Counted from the first letter of the stretch, positions 1-5,937 are shown. The stretch is DNA of 5,937 bases from Myxococcales bacterium (GCA_003155465.1 PMCR01000222.1:656-6592), one strand, 5' to 3'. Made by a program: numbers and translations. The notes: a model not told the origin generated them from the letters alone.

Positions 1-267
<267 letters not shown>

Positions 268-273
268 CTGGCG

Positions 274-687
274 ATGCAACTGACCGTCACCACCCCACGC
301 GGCGCCCTGGTCCAGATCGAAGTGGACGAGATCGCCGCGCCAGGCGCCGTCGGAGAATTCGGCGTCCTGCCCGGACACATTCCCTTCATGGCCGCGCTCA
401 AGCCCGGTGTGCTCTTCTACCGAACTAAGGACGGCCCCCGCTTCCTGGCAATCGGCGACGGCGTCTTGCAGGTCGCCCGCAGTGGCGACAGCGACAAGAT
501 TTCAGTGCTGGTCGATCGGGGCGAAGCCGCACGCGACATCGATCGCGACACAGCGACGCAGGAACTGGCTGCCGTCGATGCAGAGCTGGCCAAGAGCAAG
601 GCCGAGACCGCCGCCGAGGTGAAGGCGCTGCTGGGCCGGCGCGCCTGGGCGGCGGCGAGAGTCGATGCGGCGAATCGGGTGAAGTAG
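274..687 (+). CDS. atpC: ATP synthase F1 subunit epsilon
   Basis: This is the complete epsilon subunit (137 residues, normal for the family). It forms part of the central rotor stalk and restrains ATP hydrolysis. Residues 1 to about 85 form the beta-sandwich domain, with the signature GEFGVLPGHIPFMAALKPG at 27-45 and the FLAIGDGVLQV strand at 57-67. Residues from about 88 to 133 are Ala/Glu/Lys/Arg-rich (ATQELAAVDAELAKSK and onward) and fit the two-helix C-terminal domain that can extend into F1. The ATG at 274 is chosen because the protein then begins directly with the first strand (MQLTVTTPRG). An AAGGA lies at 256-260 inside the end of atpD, rather far upstream (13 bases), so translation may also be coupled to atpD termination. 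It is the last gene of the atp operon here. Confidence 0.95.
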   Translation: MQLTVTTPRGALVQIEVDEIAAPGAVGEFGVLPGHIPFMAALKPGVLFYRTKDGPRFLAIGDGVLQVARSGDSDKISVLVDRGEAARDIDRDTATQELAAVDAELAKSKAETAAEVKALLGRRAWAAARVDAANRVK

Positions 688-711
688 AGCAGGCCGCATG
701 GATCGCCGGGA

Positions 712-732
712 CCGGTGATCGAATTTCACCGG
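712..732 (+). terminator. Hairpin after atpC, possible operon terminator
   Basis: CCGGTGA (712-718) and TCACCGG (726-732) form a perfect 7-bp stem around a 7-base loop, 24 bases after the atpC stop. No run of T follows, so it does not meet the standard intrinsic terminator pattern. It could end the atp transcript with help, stabilise its 3' end, or be chance. The position between the operon end and a new promoter is the main argument in its favour. Confidence 0.4.
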
Positions 733-783
733 CTAGCCTTCGAATTCCAGGCGGTGTTCCGCGGCTCTCGATGTAACTGGCAT

Positions 784-797
784 CTGACGCGTGTCAG
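784..797. promoter_or_regulatory. Imperfect palindrome, possible operator
   Basis: CTGAC (784-788) and GTCAG (793-797) are perfect inverted arms around GCGT, giving a 14-bp near-palindrome whose only mismatched pair is 789/792. It sits 15 bases upstream of the TTGACA box at 813, a place where an activator dimer could bind. No regulator is recognised from the motif, and a site this short can arise by chance. Confidence 0.28.
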
Positions 798-812
798 GGC
801 GGCCCCGGCGCC

Positions 813-840
813 TTGACAGATCGAGCCTCGGCGACAGAAT
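813..840 (+). promoter_or_regulatory. Sigma70-type promoter for the lipoprotein gene
   Basis: A perfect -35 hexamer TTGACA (813-818) is followed after 16 bases by CAGAAT (835-840), which matches TATAAT at 4 of 6 positions. Transcription would begin near 847, leaving a leader of only about 17 bases before the ATG at 864. The TTG of the -35 box also opens the coding frame in phase, so a gene finder may wrongly start the gene there. If the promoter is real, that longer start is impossible. It may also serve the downstream GH2 gene, since no clear promoter is visible between the two. Confidence 0.5.
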
Positions 841-851
841 GGGTCACATAC

Positions 852-857
852 AGGGGG
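852..857 (+). promoter_or_regulatory. Ribosome binding site that fixes the 864 start
   Basis: AGGGGG lies 6 bases before the ATG at 864. The alternative in-frame TTG at 813 lacks such a site and would place 17 non-signal-like residues ahead of the signal peptide. Confidence 0.6.
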
Positions 858-863
858 CACCAC

Positions 864-1496
864 ATGAAGCGCTTCTCGACCATCGTCACGATTCTGTTCG
901 CCACCGGATGCAGCACGTCGGACAGCTCGCCAGATTCCGCGTCATTCGGTTCGCCCCTGTTCGATGGGTTCGAGCCGGCGGGCGGCTCGGCGGTTATCCT
1001 CGCGCCTGCCCCTTGCGACAGTATGTTCTTCGGTCCCGTGGCGCTCGGGGGCATCATGTTGGACCTGACTGACTACGCCGATTCCTGTGCGGTGCTCACC
1101 CAGATCGAGATGTGCGGAACCAAGGCCAACTCCACCAGGGTCCTGGCGATGGTCCTGAATGGGGATACGGGAGCCACAAGCATCGGTCCTGCCGGGCCGG
1201 GGACCTATACCTACACCGCTGACCCGCCCACGGGCGCATTCACGGCAGCCTCAGCCATGGCCATACAAGTGGACGGCTCCTGCCACTACTTGCCCAATTC
1301 ATATCTGGCCATGGACGCCGGTACAATCACCATCACAGGCGTGACCGACTCGCAGGTCACCGGGTCAATGAGCCTACGCTTCGAGAACGGGCAGGTCTTC
1401 GAGCATTCCTTCGACCTGCCGGTTTGCCCCCTCGCCATCGATTTGTGCCCGCATCTGAACGGGACCGGGTGCGCCACCTACCATTGCGCACCGTGA
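864..1496 (+). CDS. Putative Cys-rich lipoprotein of unknown function
   Basis: I do not recognise a named family. The 210-residue product starts with a short export signal, MKRFSTIVTILFATGC: two basic residues, a hydrophobic stretch at 7-13, and Cys16 in the context ATGC. Cys16 would be the lipid-modified residue, although Ala at -3 is a weak lipobox. Residues 17-35 are Ser/Asp/Pro-rich and look like a tether. The mature part carries eight more cysteines (51, 75, 84, 140, 188, 195, 203, 208), four of them in the last 23 residues, so up to four disulfides are possible in an oxidising compartment. Residues 153-188 alternate in a beta-rich way (GTITITGV, then VTGSMSLRFENG and a closing PVC). This resembles the C-terminal region of small lipoproteins I associate with Myxococcota, a recollection not checked. 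It has its own likely promoter, and the GH2 gene follows after 118 bases. The coding status is well supported; the function is unknown. Confidence 0.7.
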   Translation: MKRFSTIVTILFATGCSTSDSSPDSASFGSPLFDGFEPAGGSAVILAPAPCDSMFFGPVALGGIMLDLTDYADSCAVLTQIEMCGTKANSTRVLAMVLNGDTGATSIGPAGPGTYTYTADPPTGAFTAASAMAIQVDGSCHYLPNSYLAMDAGTITITGVTDSQVTGSMSLRFENGQVFEHSFDLPVCPLAIDLCPHLNGTGCATYHCAP

Positions 1497-1509
1497 TCGC
1501 ACTGTGCCG

Positions 1510-1555
1510 GCGGTTCCAGGGTTCTGAAGGAGGTTCCTAGCTCCCGACGAACCGC
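1510..1555 (+). repeat. Inverted repeat in the gap before the GH2 gene
   Basis: GCGGTTC (1510-1516) and GAACCGC (1549-1555) are perfect 7-base inverted arms with a 32-base loop. GGTTC occurs three times on this strand (1512, 1520 and 1532), each able to pair with the single GAACC at 1549, so alternative hairpins are possible. No T run follows. It may be a weak terminator for the first gene, a leader structure for the second, or chance. Confidence 0.25.
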
Positions 1556-1602
1556 ATGCCGCGATGACCCGTTCTGCCGCGCGACTGCCCCCTACTTACT
1601 AC

Positions 1603-1608
1603 AAGGAG
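1603..1608 (+). promoter_or_regulatory. Ribosome binding site that fixes the 1615 start
   Basis: AAGGAG ends 6 bases before the ATG at 1615. It selects this start over the in-frame ATG at 1564, which has no such site and would add 17 residues ahead of an otherwise normal signal peptide. Confidence 0.75.
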
Positions 1609-1614
1609 TCTCCC

Positions 1615-4536
1615 ATGAGGAAAAGCGGCGTCCTATTGACGGGTTTCCTCTCTGCAACGCTTGTCGCTCTAGCTTGCTCAAGCTCGTCGAGGCCAATCAC
1701 CAGGAGTACCGGCGGAAACCCGCAGGATACGAGCGGCCCTGGAAACCAGGCAGGCACAGCGGCATCGACGGGAGGCACGGCTGGGCAGATCACGCTTGCC
1801 TCGGGCGGGGCACTGGCCACTGGGGGCATCGGCGCTGGCGGCCAAGCCGCGCTGGCCACTGGGGGCGACCCTGCTGCCGGAAACGCGGCTAGTCAGCCCG
1901 CCGGAGGGGCGGCTGGCCAACCCACCGGTGGGGTGGCCACCGGGGGTCTGACAGGTCCAGGCTCGGGCGGCGTGGCCGCCGGGGGCCAGGGCGGCTCGAC
2001 CGCGGGCTCCACAGGCGGTCAACCCCCAACCGGAGGCACCATCCCGCTTCCGGGCGAAGCCAAGTACAGCATGGATCCCGGCTGGCAGTTCATCAGGCAG
2101 GACGTGTCCGGCGCAGACGCCACAGCTTTCGATGACAGCACGTGGTCTCCGGTCAGCACTCCGCATACCTACAACGACACCGACTCCTTCAGAGTGCTCA
2201 CCAACCACAGCACTGGCGACACGGGTGTCTATCAGGGACCGGCTTGGTACCGGAAGCATTTCAGAATTCCAGCCGCGTATTCTGGCAACAAAGCGATCAT
2301 TGAATTCGAGCGGATCAAGCAAGGCGCCACCTTCTACATGAACGGCACACAGGTCGGCGTCCACGACGACGGCATCACGGCCTGTGGCATCGACGTGACC
2401 GAGAAGGTCAACTTCGGCGATGCCGAGAACGTTCTCGCAGTTCGGGTCGACAACAGCAGCACCTACGTCGAATCCACGACAGCCACAAGTTTCCAGTGGA
2501 ACAACCGGGCCACCAACCCGAGCTATGGCGGATTGATCGGGCACGTCTGGCTGCACCTGCCAGGCAAGATCTACCAAACCTATCCCCTCTACAACAACCT
2601 GCAGACCTCGGGTATCTACATCTACGGCGCCGACTACGCCAATATCAACGCCGAGGGCAACAAGGGCGATCTGACCCTGAATGTGGAAGCCGAGGTGAGC
2701 AACGAATCCGGGAGCGCGCAAAGCGCTAGCTTGGACGTGAAGGTGCTCGATCCGGCCACCGGCACAGTCATCGGCACCTTCCAAGGCACCGACACCTCCT
2801 TGCCCACCACTGGCACCACCGTGCTCAATGTTTCCGGAGCCCTGATCGGCGCCAACCTGTGGAGCGATATAAGCCCCAGTCTCTACAATGTCATCACCAC
2901 GCTGAACGTCGGCGGGAAAGACGTCAATAGACGCAACACCATCACCGGGTTCCGCAAGACTGAATTCAAGGGAGGCGCAGGCACGGGTGGTGTGTACGTC
3001 AATGGCCGGTTTGTCTACCTACTCGGTTTCGCCCAAAACTCAACCAACGAATGGGCTGGCCTGGGCGAGGCCGTGCCGGACTGGATGCACGACTACCACG
3101 CCAATATGATAAGGGGCGCCAACAGCAACTACATTCGCTGGATGCACATCACGCCGCAGCGGATTGACGTGGCATCCGGTGACAAATACGGCGTGGTCAG
3201 CATTGCCCCGGCCGGTGACAAGGAATCGGATCCGGCAGGTGTGCAATGGACGCAAAGGCTCAACGTCATGCGCGCCAGCATGGTCTATTTGAGAAACAAT
3301 CCGAGCGTTTTCTTCTGGGAGGTGGGCAACTGCGGCGTTGCTGCTGCCCAAATGAAGGACATGGCGGACGTCCAGGCGCTGTGGGACCCGAGGGAGAAGG
3401 GTGGCCGCGGTCTGGGTGACCTAGATATGGCCGACGACGGTGGCGCACCCTATGCCCAGTGGTTCGGCACGATGATGGCCTACTATACTGGAGGTGCCAT
3501 TGTCGAGGGGGGAAACTATTTCCGCGGGTACTCGCCCGCCTACCGGGACCAGGGACCCATCCTGGAATTGGAGGATTTTCGCGATGAGGCTGTGCGGGGG
3601 ATCTGGGACGACTACTCGCCCCCGAGCTTCGGTTTCAAACCAGGGCCCACCGACACCTATCAATGGAACTCGGAGTCTTTCATTGTCGGTGTCGATGGAC
3701 AGGTCTCCCGGCTCAATGGCTACTTGAACCTCTACACGATCTCGAACACGGACTCCTCCAGTGGACGCTACTCGGCCTACGCCTCGCTCCACTTCTCGGA
3801 CTCCAACGCAGACGGCCGCCTGCAGAGCAGCAGCGTCGCGGAGTCCGGCGGGAAGGTCGATGCCGTCCGTCTGCCCAAACAAGTCTACTACTCGTTCCGC
3901 GTGGCCGGGAACACCCAGCCAGACATCCACATCATCGGGCACTGGAGCTATCCGGCGGGCACCACCAAGACCATGTATGTGCTCGCCAACCACGTCTCGT
4001 CGGTGGAGCTATTCGTCAATGGCGTATCACAGGGAAAATTGTCGTCGGTGGCTGCGACCAATCACTATGCCTACCGGTTCCCAAACATCGCGTGGGCTGC
4101 GGGCAGCATCAAGGCCGTGGGGTACGACGCGAGCGGAGCCCCGGCGCGCCAGCATGAACTGACGACCGCTGGCCCGGCGACCGCGATCAGGCTCACCCCG
4201 ACGGTTGGGCCGGGTGGCCTGCAGGCCGATGGTGCGGACGTAGTCATGTACGATGTCGAGGTCGTGGATGCGAATGGACAGCTGTGTCCCACTGACGAAG
4301 ACCGGGTCGATTTCGCCATGACCGGGCCCGGGACCTGGCGTGGCGGGTACAACACCCGTGTCCCCGGTTCTACCAACAACATGTATCTGTTGACCGAGGC
4401 CGGAATCAATCGCGTCTTCATTCGTTCCACCCTGACCCCAGGAGAGATCACACTGACCGCCAGCCGCGCCGGATTGACGTCAGGCACGGCCACGGTGAGC
4501 GCCAAGCCAGTCCCAATCACCAACGGCCTGCTCTAG
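1615..4536 (+). CDS. Glycoside hydrolase family 2 lipoprotein with atypical acid/base motif
   Basis: This is a large (973-residue) exported enzyme of the beta-galactosidase/beta-glucuronidase superfamily, expected to cleave a terminal beta-linked sugar; the substrate cannot be told. The signal peptide MRKSGVLLTGFLSATLVALAC ends at Cys21, the likely lipidation site. Residues 22-148 are a Gly/Ala/Thr/Gln spacer. The GH2 sugar-binding jelly roll spans about 150-318 (DPGWQFIRQDVSG, WYRKHFRIP, FYMNGTQVGVHDDG). An Ig-like sandwich follows at about 319-445. The TIM barrel spans about 446-750 and contains IRWMH at 507-511, DKYGVV at 523-528, FFWEVGNCG at 566-574 and ILELEDFRDE at 649-658. A DUF4982-like domain spans about 765-850 (PDIHIIGHWSYP, VELFVNG). 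A C-terminal GH2 Ig-like domain spans about 853-965 (ADGADVVMYDVEVVDANG, GEITLTASRAGL). The usual NE acid/base pair is N572-C573; Glu569 in WEVGN is a substitute candidate. Glu653 or Glu651 is the probable nucleophile. GH2 membership is secure; the exact activity is open. Confidence 0.93.
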   Translation: MRKSGVLLTGFLSATLVALACSSSSRPITRSTGGNPQDTSGPGNQAGTAASTGGTAGQITLASGGALATGGIGAGGQAALATGGDPAAGNAASQPAGGAAGQPTGGVATGGLTGPGSGGVAAGGQGGSTAGSTGGQPPTGGTIPLPGEAKYSMDPGWQFIRQDVSGADATAFDDSTWSPVSTPHTYNDTDSFRVLTNHSTGDTGVYQGPAWYRKHFRIPAAYSGNKAIIEFERIKQGATFYMNGTQVGVHDDGITACGIDVTEKVNFGDAENVLAVRVDNSSTYVESTTATSFQWNNRATNPSYGGLIGHVWLHLPGKIYQTYPLYNNLQTSGIYIYGADYANINAEGNKGDLTLNVEAEVSNESGSAQSASLDVKVLDPATGTVIGTFQGTDTSLPTTGTTVLNVSGALIGANLWSDISPSLYNVITTLNVGGKDVNRRNTITGFRKTEFKGGAGTGGVYVNGRFVYLLGFAQNSTNEWAGLGEAVPDWMHDYHANMIRGANSNYIRWMHITPQRIDVASGDKYGVVSIAPAGDKESDPAGVQWTQRLNVMRASMVYLRNNPSVFFWEVGNCGVAAAQMKDMADVQALWDPREKGGRGLGDLDMADDGGAPYAQWFGTMMAYYTGGAIVEGGNYFRGYSPAYRDQGPILELEDFRDEAVRGIWDDYSPPSFGFKPGPTDTYQWNSESFIVGVDGQVSRLNGYLNLYTISNTDSSSGRYSAYASLHFSDSNADGRLQSSSVAESGGKVDAVRLPKQVYYSFRVAGNTQPDIHIIGHWSYPAGTTKTMYVLANHVSSVELFVNGVSQGKLSSVAATNHYAYRFPNIAWAAGSIKAVGYDASGAPARQHELTTAGPATAIRLTPTVGPGGLQADGADVVMYDVEVVDANGQLCPTDEDRVDFAMTGPGTWRGGYNTRVPGSTNNMYLLTEAGINRVFIRSTLTPGEITLTASRAGLTSGTATVSAKPVPITNGLL
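1705..2040 (+). repeat. Low-complexity Gly/Thr/Ala/Gln spacer with degenerate repeats
   Basis: This part of the GH2 gene encodes over 110 residues made almost only of Gly, Ala, Thr, Gln, Ser and Pro, with repeated ATGG, STGG and AGGQ units. At DNA level CTGGCCACTGGGGGC is present exactly at 1813-1827 and again at 1852-1866, 39 bases (13 codons) apart. A diverged third copy lies around 1932-1946. It reads as a flexible tether between the lipid anchor and the catalytic body. Such repeats tend to change length by slippage. Confidence 0.8.
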
Positions 4537-4562
4537 CCCGACCGAACTCCATAGGCGCAGCA

Positions 4563-4608
4563 GCGCTCGGCCTTCTCATGCTGTGGCCGTCGTTGCAGGC
4601 GCGAGCGC
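4563..4608. terminator. Inverted repeat between convergent genes
   Basis: GCGCTCG (4563-4569) and CGAGCGC (4602-4608) are perfect 7-base arms with a 32-base loop. Within it GGCC at 4569-4572 and at 4585-4588 could pair as an alternative. It lies just after the GH2 stop and next to the stop of the opposing DUF1287 frame, where a two-way terminator would be expected. It has no T run on either side, so the call is weak. Confidence 0.3.
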
Positions 4609-4617
4609 ATGCACTTC

Positions 4618-5019
4618 CTACTCATAGTCGAACGGGTGCCCCAGCCTGAAACAGGCCACCACCGTGGGATAGCTCTTGCCGAGCAGGGACATTGACTGGG
4701 TCCGGTAGCCCACGGTCCACACGTTGATGAGCTGCGGATTGCCGGCCGCGTCCGTCTTGGTGTCCACGATGCCGATGTGATCGTAGGGCGTGCCGTTCAC
4801 GATGCCGGTGTCGAGAACCACGATGTCGCCCGGCTGTAGCTTGCCGGCGGGCCCGATGGCACCGGCGGCGGCGTGCGCGCGCAGGTACGGCACCATGTTG
4901 CGCACGCGCCGGTGATCGAGCGACGGGTTGGGCGCCTCGCCCGGCTTGCCGTAGCGGCGCGGGTGCAGCAGGCGGTCCTCGTAGATCAGGGACTGCAAGT
5001 CGAGGCCCGCCGGCCGCAA
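4618..5019 (-). pseudogene. N-terminally truncated DUF1287 (YijF-like) gene
   Basis: The frame reads as the C-terminal two thirds of a DUF1287 protein: GLDLQSLIYEDR, LDHRRVRNMVPYLR, LQPGDIVVLDTG, YDHIGIVDTK and YPTVVACFRLG. These proteins are usually about 200 residues and, from memory, begin with a signal peptide and a GVCTD motif whose Cys is a suspected papain-like catalytic residue. The product here is at most 133 residues and starts right before the DLQ segment, so signal, Cys motif and first strands are missing. The suspected catalytic His survives (residue 81 of this frame). The frame is closed by TGA at 5047-5049. The only start between that stop and the conserved DLQ segment is a TTG at 5019, with no ribosome binding site. 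The J-protein gene upstream ends at 5051, so the missing part is not simply in another frame nearby. A remnant is the best reading; an assembly or sequencing deletion is the main alternative. A short cytosolic protein from the TTG is less likely. Confidence 0.72.
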
Positions 5020-5050
5020 ACCGCAGGCAGGGTGTTGGTGTGGCTGTCAG

Positions 5051-5590
5051 TCAAGCCTCGACGTGGCCCTTGCCGTTCTTGCTCTTCCGCTTGGCGCGGT
5101 GCTGCCGGACGACGACGAGCGCCAGAATCGCAACTGCCAAGAGGACCAGGCCGGACGCCAGGGGAGTTCCACGCATCAGTCTCGTGACTTCGAGCCCGCC
5201 ACGGAAGACTTGCACGAACAAGCGCACCACGAAGGAGCCGAAGCGAATCAAGAGCGGCAGCGTGAAGAGCAGCCCGATAATCTGTAGCCAGCGGACGTGC
5301 TTGCGCGAAATTGAGCCTGGGGCACCCGGGTAGGGCTGCCCGGTGCCGGCGACGCCGGTGCCGCCCCCGCTATCGGCGGCGGCCCGTCGCGCGGGATCGG
5401 AAAGAGTCTCGTAGGCCCGGTTGATCTCCGCCATTCTCGCGCTGGCCAATTCTTCGAGCGGATTACCCTGGTGCCGATCGGGATGGTACTTCTCGACCAG
5501 CGCGAGGTAGGCAGCGCGAATCTCGGCACCGGTGGCGGTGCGCGCGACACCCAAGACCGGATAGGGATCGGGGTCCGTCCCGGGCTTCAT
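5051..5590 (-). CDS. Membrane-anchored J-domain (DnaJ-like) protein
   Basis: This 179-residue protein has an N-terminal J domain at about 8-70: PYPVLGVARTATGAEIRAAY, then YHPDRH with the essential HPD at 36-38, then AEINRAYETLSDP. J domains stimulate DnaK ATPase and recruit it to a site. A Gly-rich linker (73-92) leads to two hydrophobic segments at about 101-121 and 144-161, and a strongly basic tail (RQHRAKRKSKNGK) that fits a cytoplasmic C-terminus. The J domain should therefore also face the cytoplasm. It lacks the zinc-finger and client-binding domains of true DnaJ. The start is the ATG at 5588-5590, which overlaps the hflC stop as ATGA, so the two are translationally coupled. The frame is open to 5683, but that longer version would add 31 unrelated residues over hflC. 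No strong ribosome binding site precedes the start. A role beside HflKC/FtsH at the inner membrane is inferred from coupling only. Confidence 0.88.
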   Translation of the reverse strand: MKPGTDPDPYPVLGVARTATGAEIRAAYLALVEKYHPDRHQGNPLEELASARMAEINRAYETLSDPARRAAADSGGGTGVAGTGQPYPGAPGSISRKHVRWLQIIGLLFTLPLLIRFGSFVVRLFVQVFRGGLEVTRLMRGTPLASGLVLLAVAILALVVVRQHRAKRKSKNGKGHVEA

Positions 5591-5937
5591 CGGACGGGAG
5601 CCACCGACTTGCTGGCACTGCCGGCGGCGCTTTGCGACTGCAGGTAGCGGAATGCATCCGTGGTGGTGGACAGGACCAGCCAACTGTCCTTGTCGATGGT
5701 GCTGTGGTAGGTTTCCATCGTCTTGAGGAAACGGTAGAGTTCGCGATTGCGGTTGTATGCCTCGGCATAGATGGAGGTTGCCTCGGCATCGCCGCGCCCC
5801 ATGATTTCCTGGGTCTTGCGATAGGCCTCGGATTCGATCACTTTCAGCTCGCGTTCTTTCTTGCCCCGCACCTCTGCGCTCTTGCCCTGTCCCTCGGAAC
5901 GGTGGCGGTCGGCGATGCGCTTGCGCTCGGAGATCAT
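5587..5937 (-). CDS. hflC: Protease modulator HflC, C-terminal fragment
   Basis: These are the last 116 codons of HflC, an inner-membrane SPFH (band 7/prohibitin-like) protein that with HflK forms a large cage around the FtsH protease and tempers its access to membrane substrates. The start lies beyond the right edge; the Met codon at the edge is internal. Visible features are the end of the SPFH region and the long charged helix: ISERKRIADRHRSEGQGKS, then ESEAYRKTQEIMGRGDAEAT, then IYAEAYNRNRELYRFLKTME. The closing segment DSWLVLSTTTDAFRYL matches the cap region of HflC, which in E. coli has a DFFRYM at the same place. The tail after it (SQSAAGSASKSVAPVR) is low complexity. The TGA stop overlaps the start of the J-protein gene by 4 bases. 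hflK would be expected upstream, outside the window. Confidence 0.93.
   Translation of the reverse strand: MISERKRIADRHRSEGQGKSAEVRGKKERELKVIESEAYRKTQEIMGRGDAEATSIYAEAYNRNRELYRFLKTMETYHSTIDKDSWLVLSTTTDAFRYLQSQSAAGSASKSVAPVR

Noticed and set aside
813..863. Upstream TTG start for the lipoprotein
   Set aside because: It falls in the -35 box of the predicted promoter and would put 17 polar residues before the signal peptide. The ATG at 864 has a good ribosome site.
1564..1614. Upstream ATG start for the GH2 gene
   Set aside because: The ATG at 1615 has AAGGAG at ideal distance and begins a normal lipoprotein signal peptide; the upstream 17 residues do not.
1678..2784. Long open frame on the minus strand (368 codons) opposite the GH2 gene
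   Set aside because: It lies wholly antisense to a clear GH2 coding region, has no recognisable domain or ribosome site, and its low-complexity end mirrors the Gly-rich spacer. High GC makes such antisense frames common.
3421..3993. Minus-strand open frame of 190 codons opposite the GH2 barrel
   Set aside because: Val/Gly/Asp-rich translation typical of the reverse complement of a GC-rich gene, with no domain; the plus strand is conserved protein.
4873..5333. Plus-strand open frames over the DUF1287 and J-protein region
   Set aside because: They are Arg/Pro/Ala-rich shadows of the minus-strand genes and contain no recognisable motif.
5591..5683. Longer version of the J-domain protein starting inside hflC
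   Set aside because: The extra 31 residues overlap the conserved hflC end in another frame and do not resemble a J-protein N-terminus. The ATGA overlap gives a natural start at 5590.

Overview
The window is a GC-rich stretch of bacterial chromosome. Two housekeeping segments flank a secreted, apparently accessory, central block. The best taxonomic guess is a Myxococcota (Polyangia-like) or other deltaproteobacterium-type genome. The guess rests on the GC-rich codon use, the proteobacterial-looking ATP synthase and HflC fragments, and a surface lipoprotein whose signal peptide is followed by a very long Gly/Thr/Ala/Gln spacer, a style common in Polyangia. It is an inference, not a proof.

Layout from left to right. 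Bases 1-687 hold the end of an ATP synthase operon: the last 88 codons of atpD (F1 beta) and a complete atpC (epsilon). A small hairpin at 712-732 follows. A transcription start region at about 784-840 has a perfect TTGACA -35 box, a 4/6 -10 box and an imperfect palindrome just upstream. It drives a 210-residue Cys-rich putative lipoprotein (864-1496). After 118 bases comes a 973-residue putative lipoprotein of glycoside hydrolase family 2 (1615-4536) with five recognisable segments and an altered acid/base motif. From about 4618 to the right edge everything is on the minus strand. In transcription order this is the C-terminal part of hflC, a membrane-anchored J-domain protein coupled to it by an ATGA overlap, and an N-terminally truncated DUF1287 (YijF-like) gene that looks like a remnant.

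How the genes work together. The two central plus-strand genes both appear to be exported lipid-anchored proteins. The large one probably acts on a beta-linked sugar at the cell surface or in the periplasm; its substrate cannot be read from the sequence. On the minus strand, HflC is a subunit of the HflKC complex that surrounds the membrane protease FtsH. The coupled J protein has its J domain on the same polypeptide as two membrane segments, so it could bring DnaK to the same membrane site. That link is inferred from gene coupling alone.

I see no CRISPR array, tRNA, rRNA, insertion sequence, phage gene or defence system. The points most worth following are the displaced catalytic Glu in the GH2 enzyme, the hflC-J-protein coupling and the beheaded DUF1287 gene.
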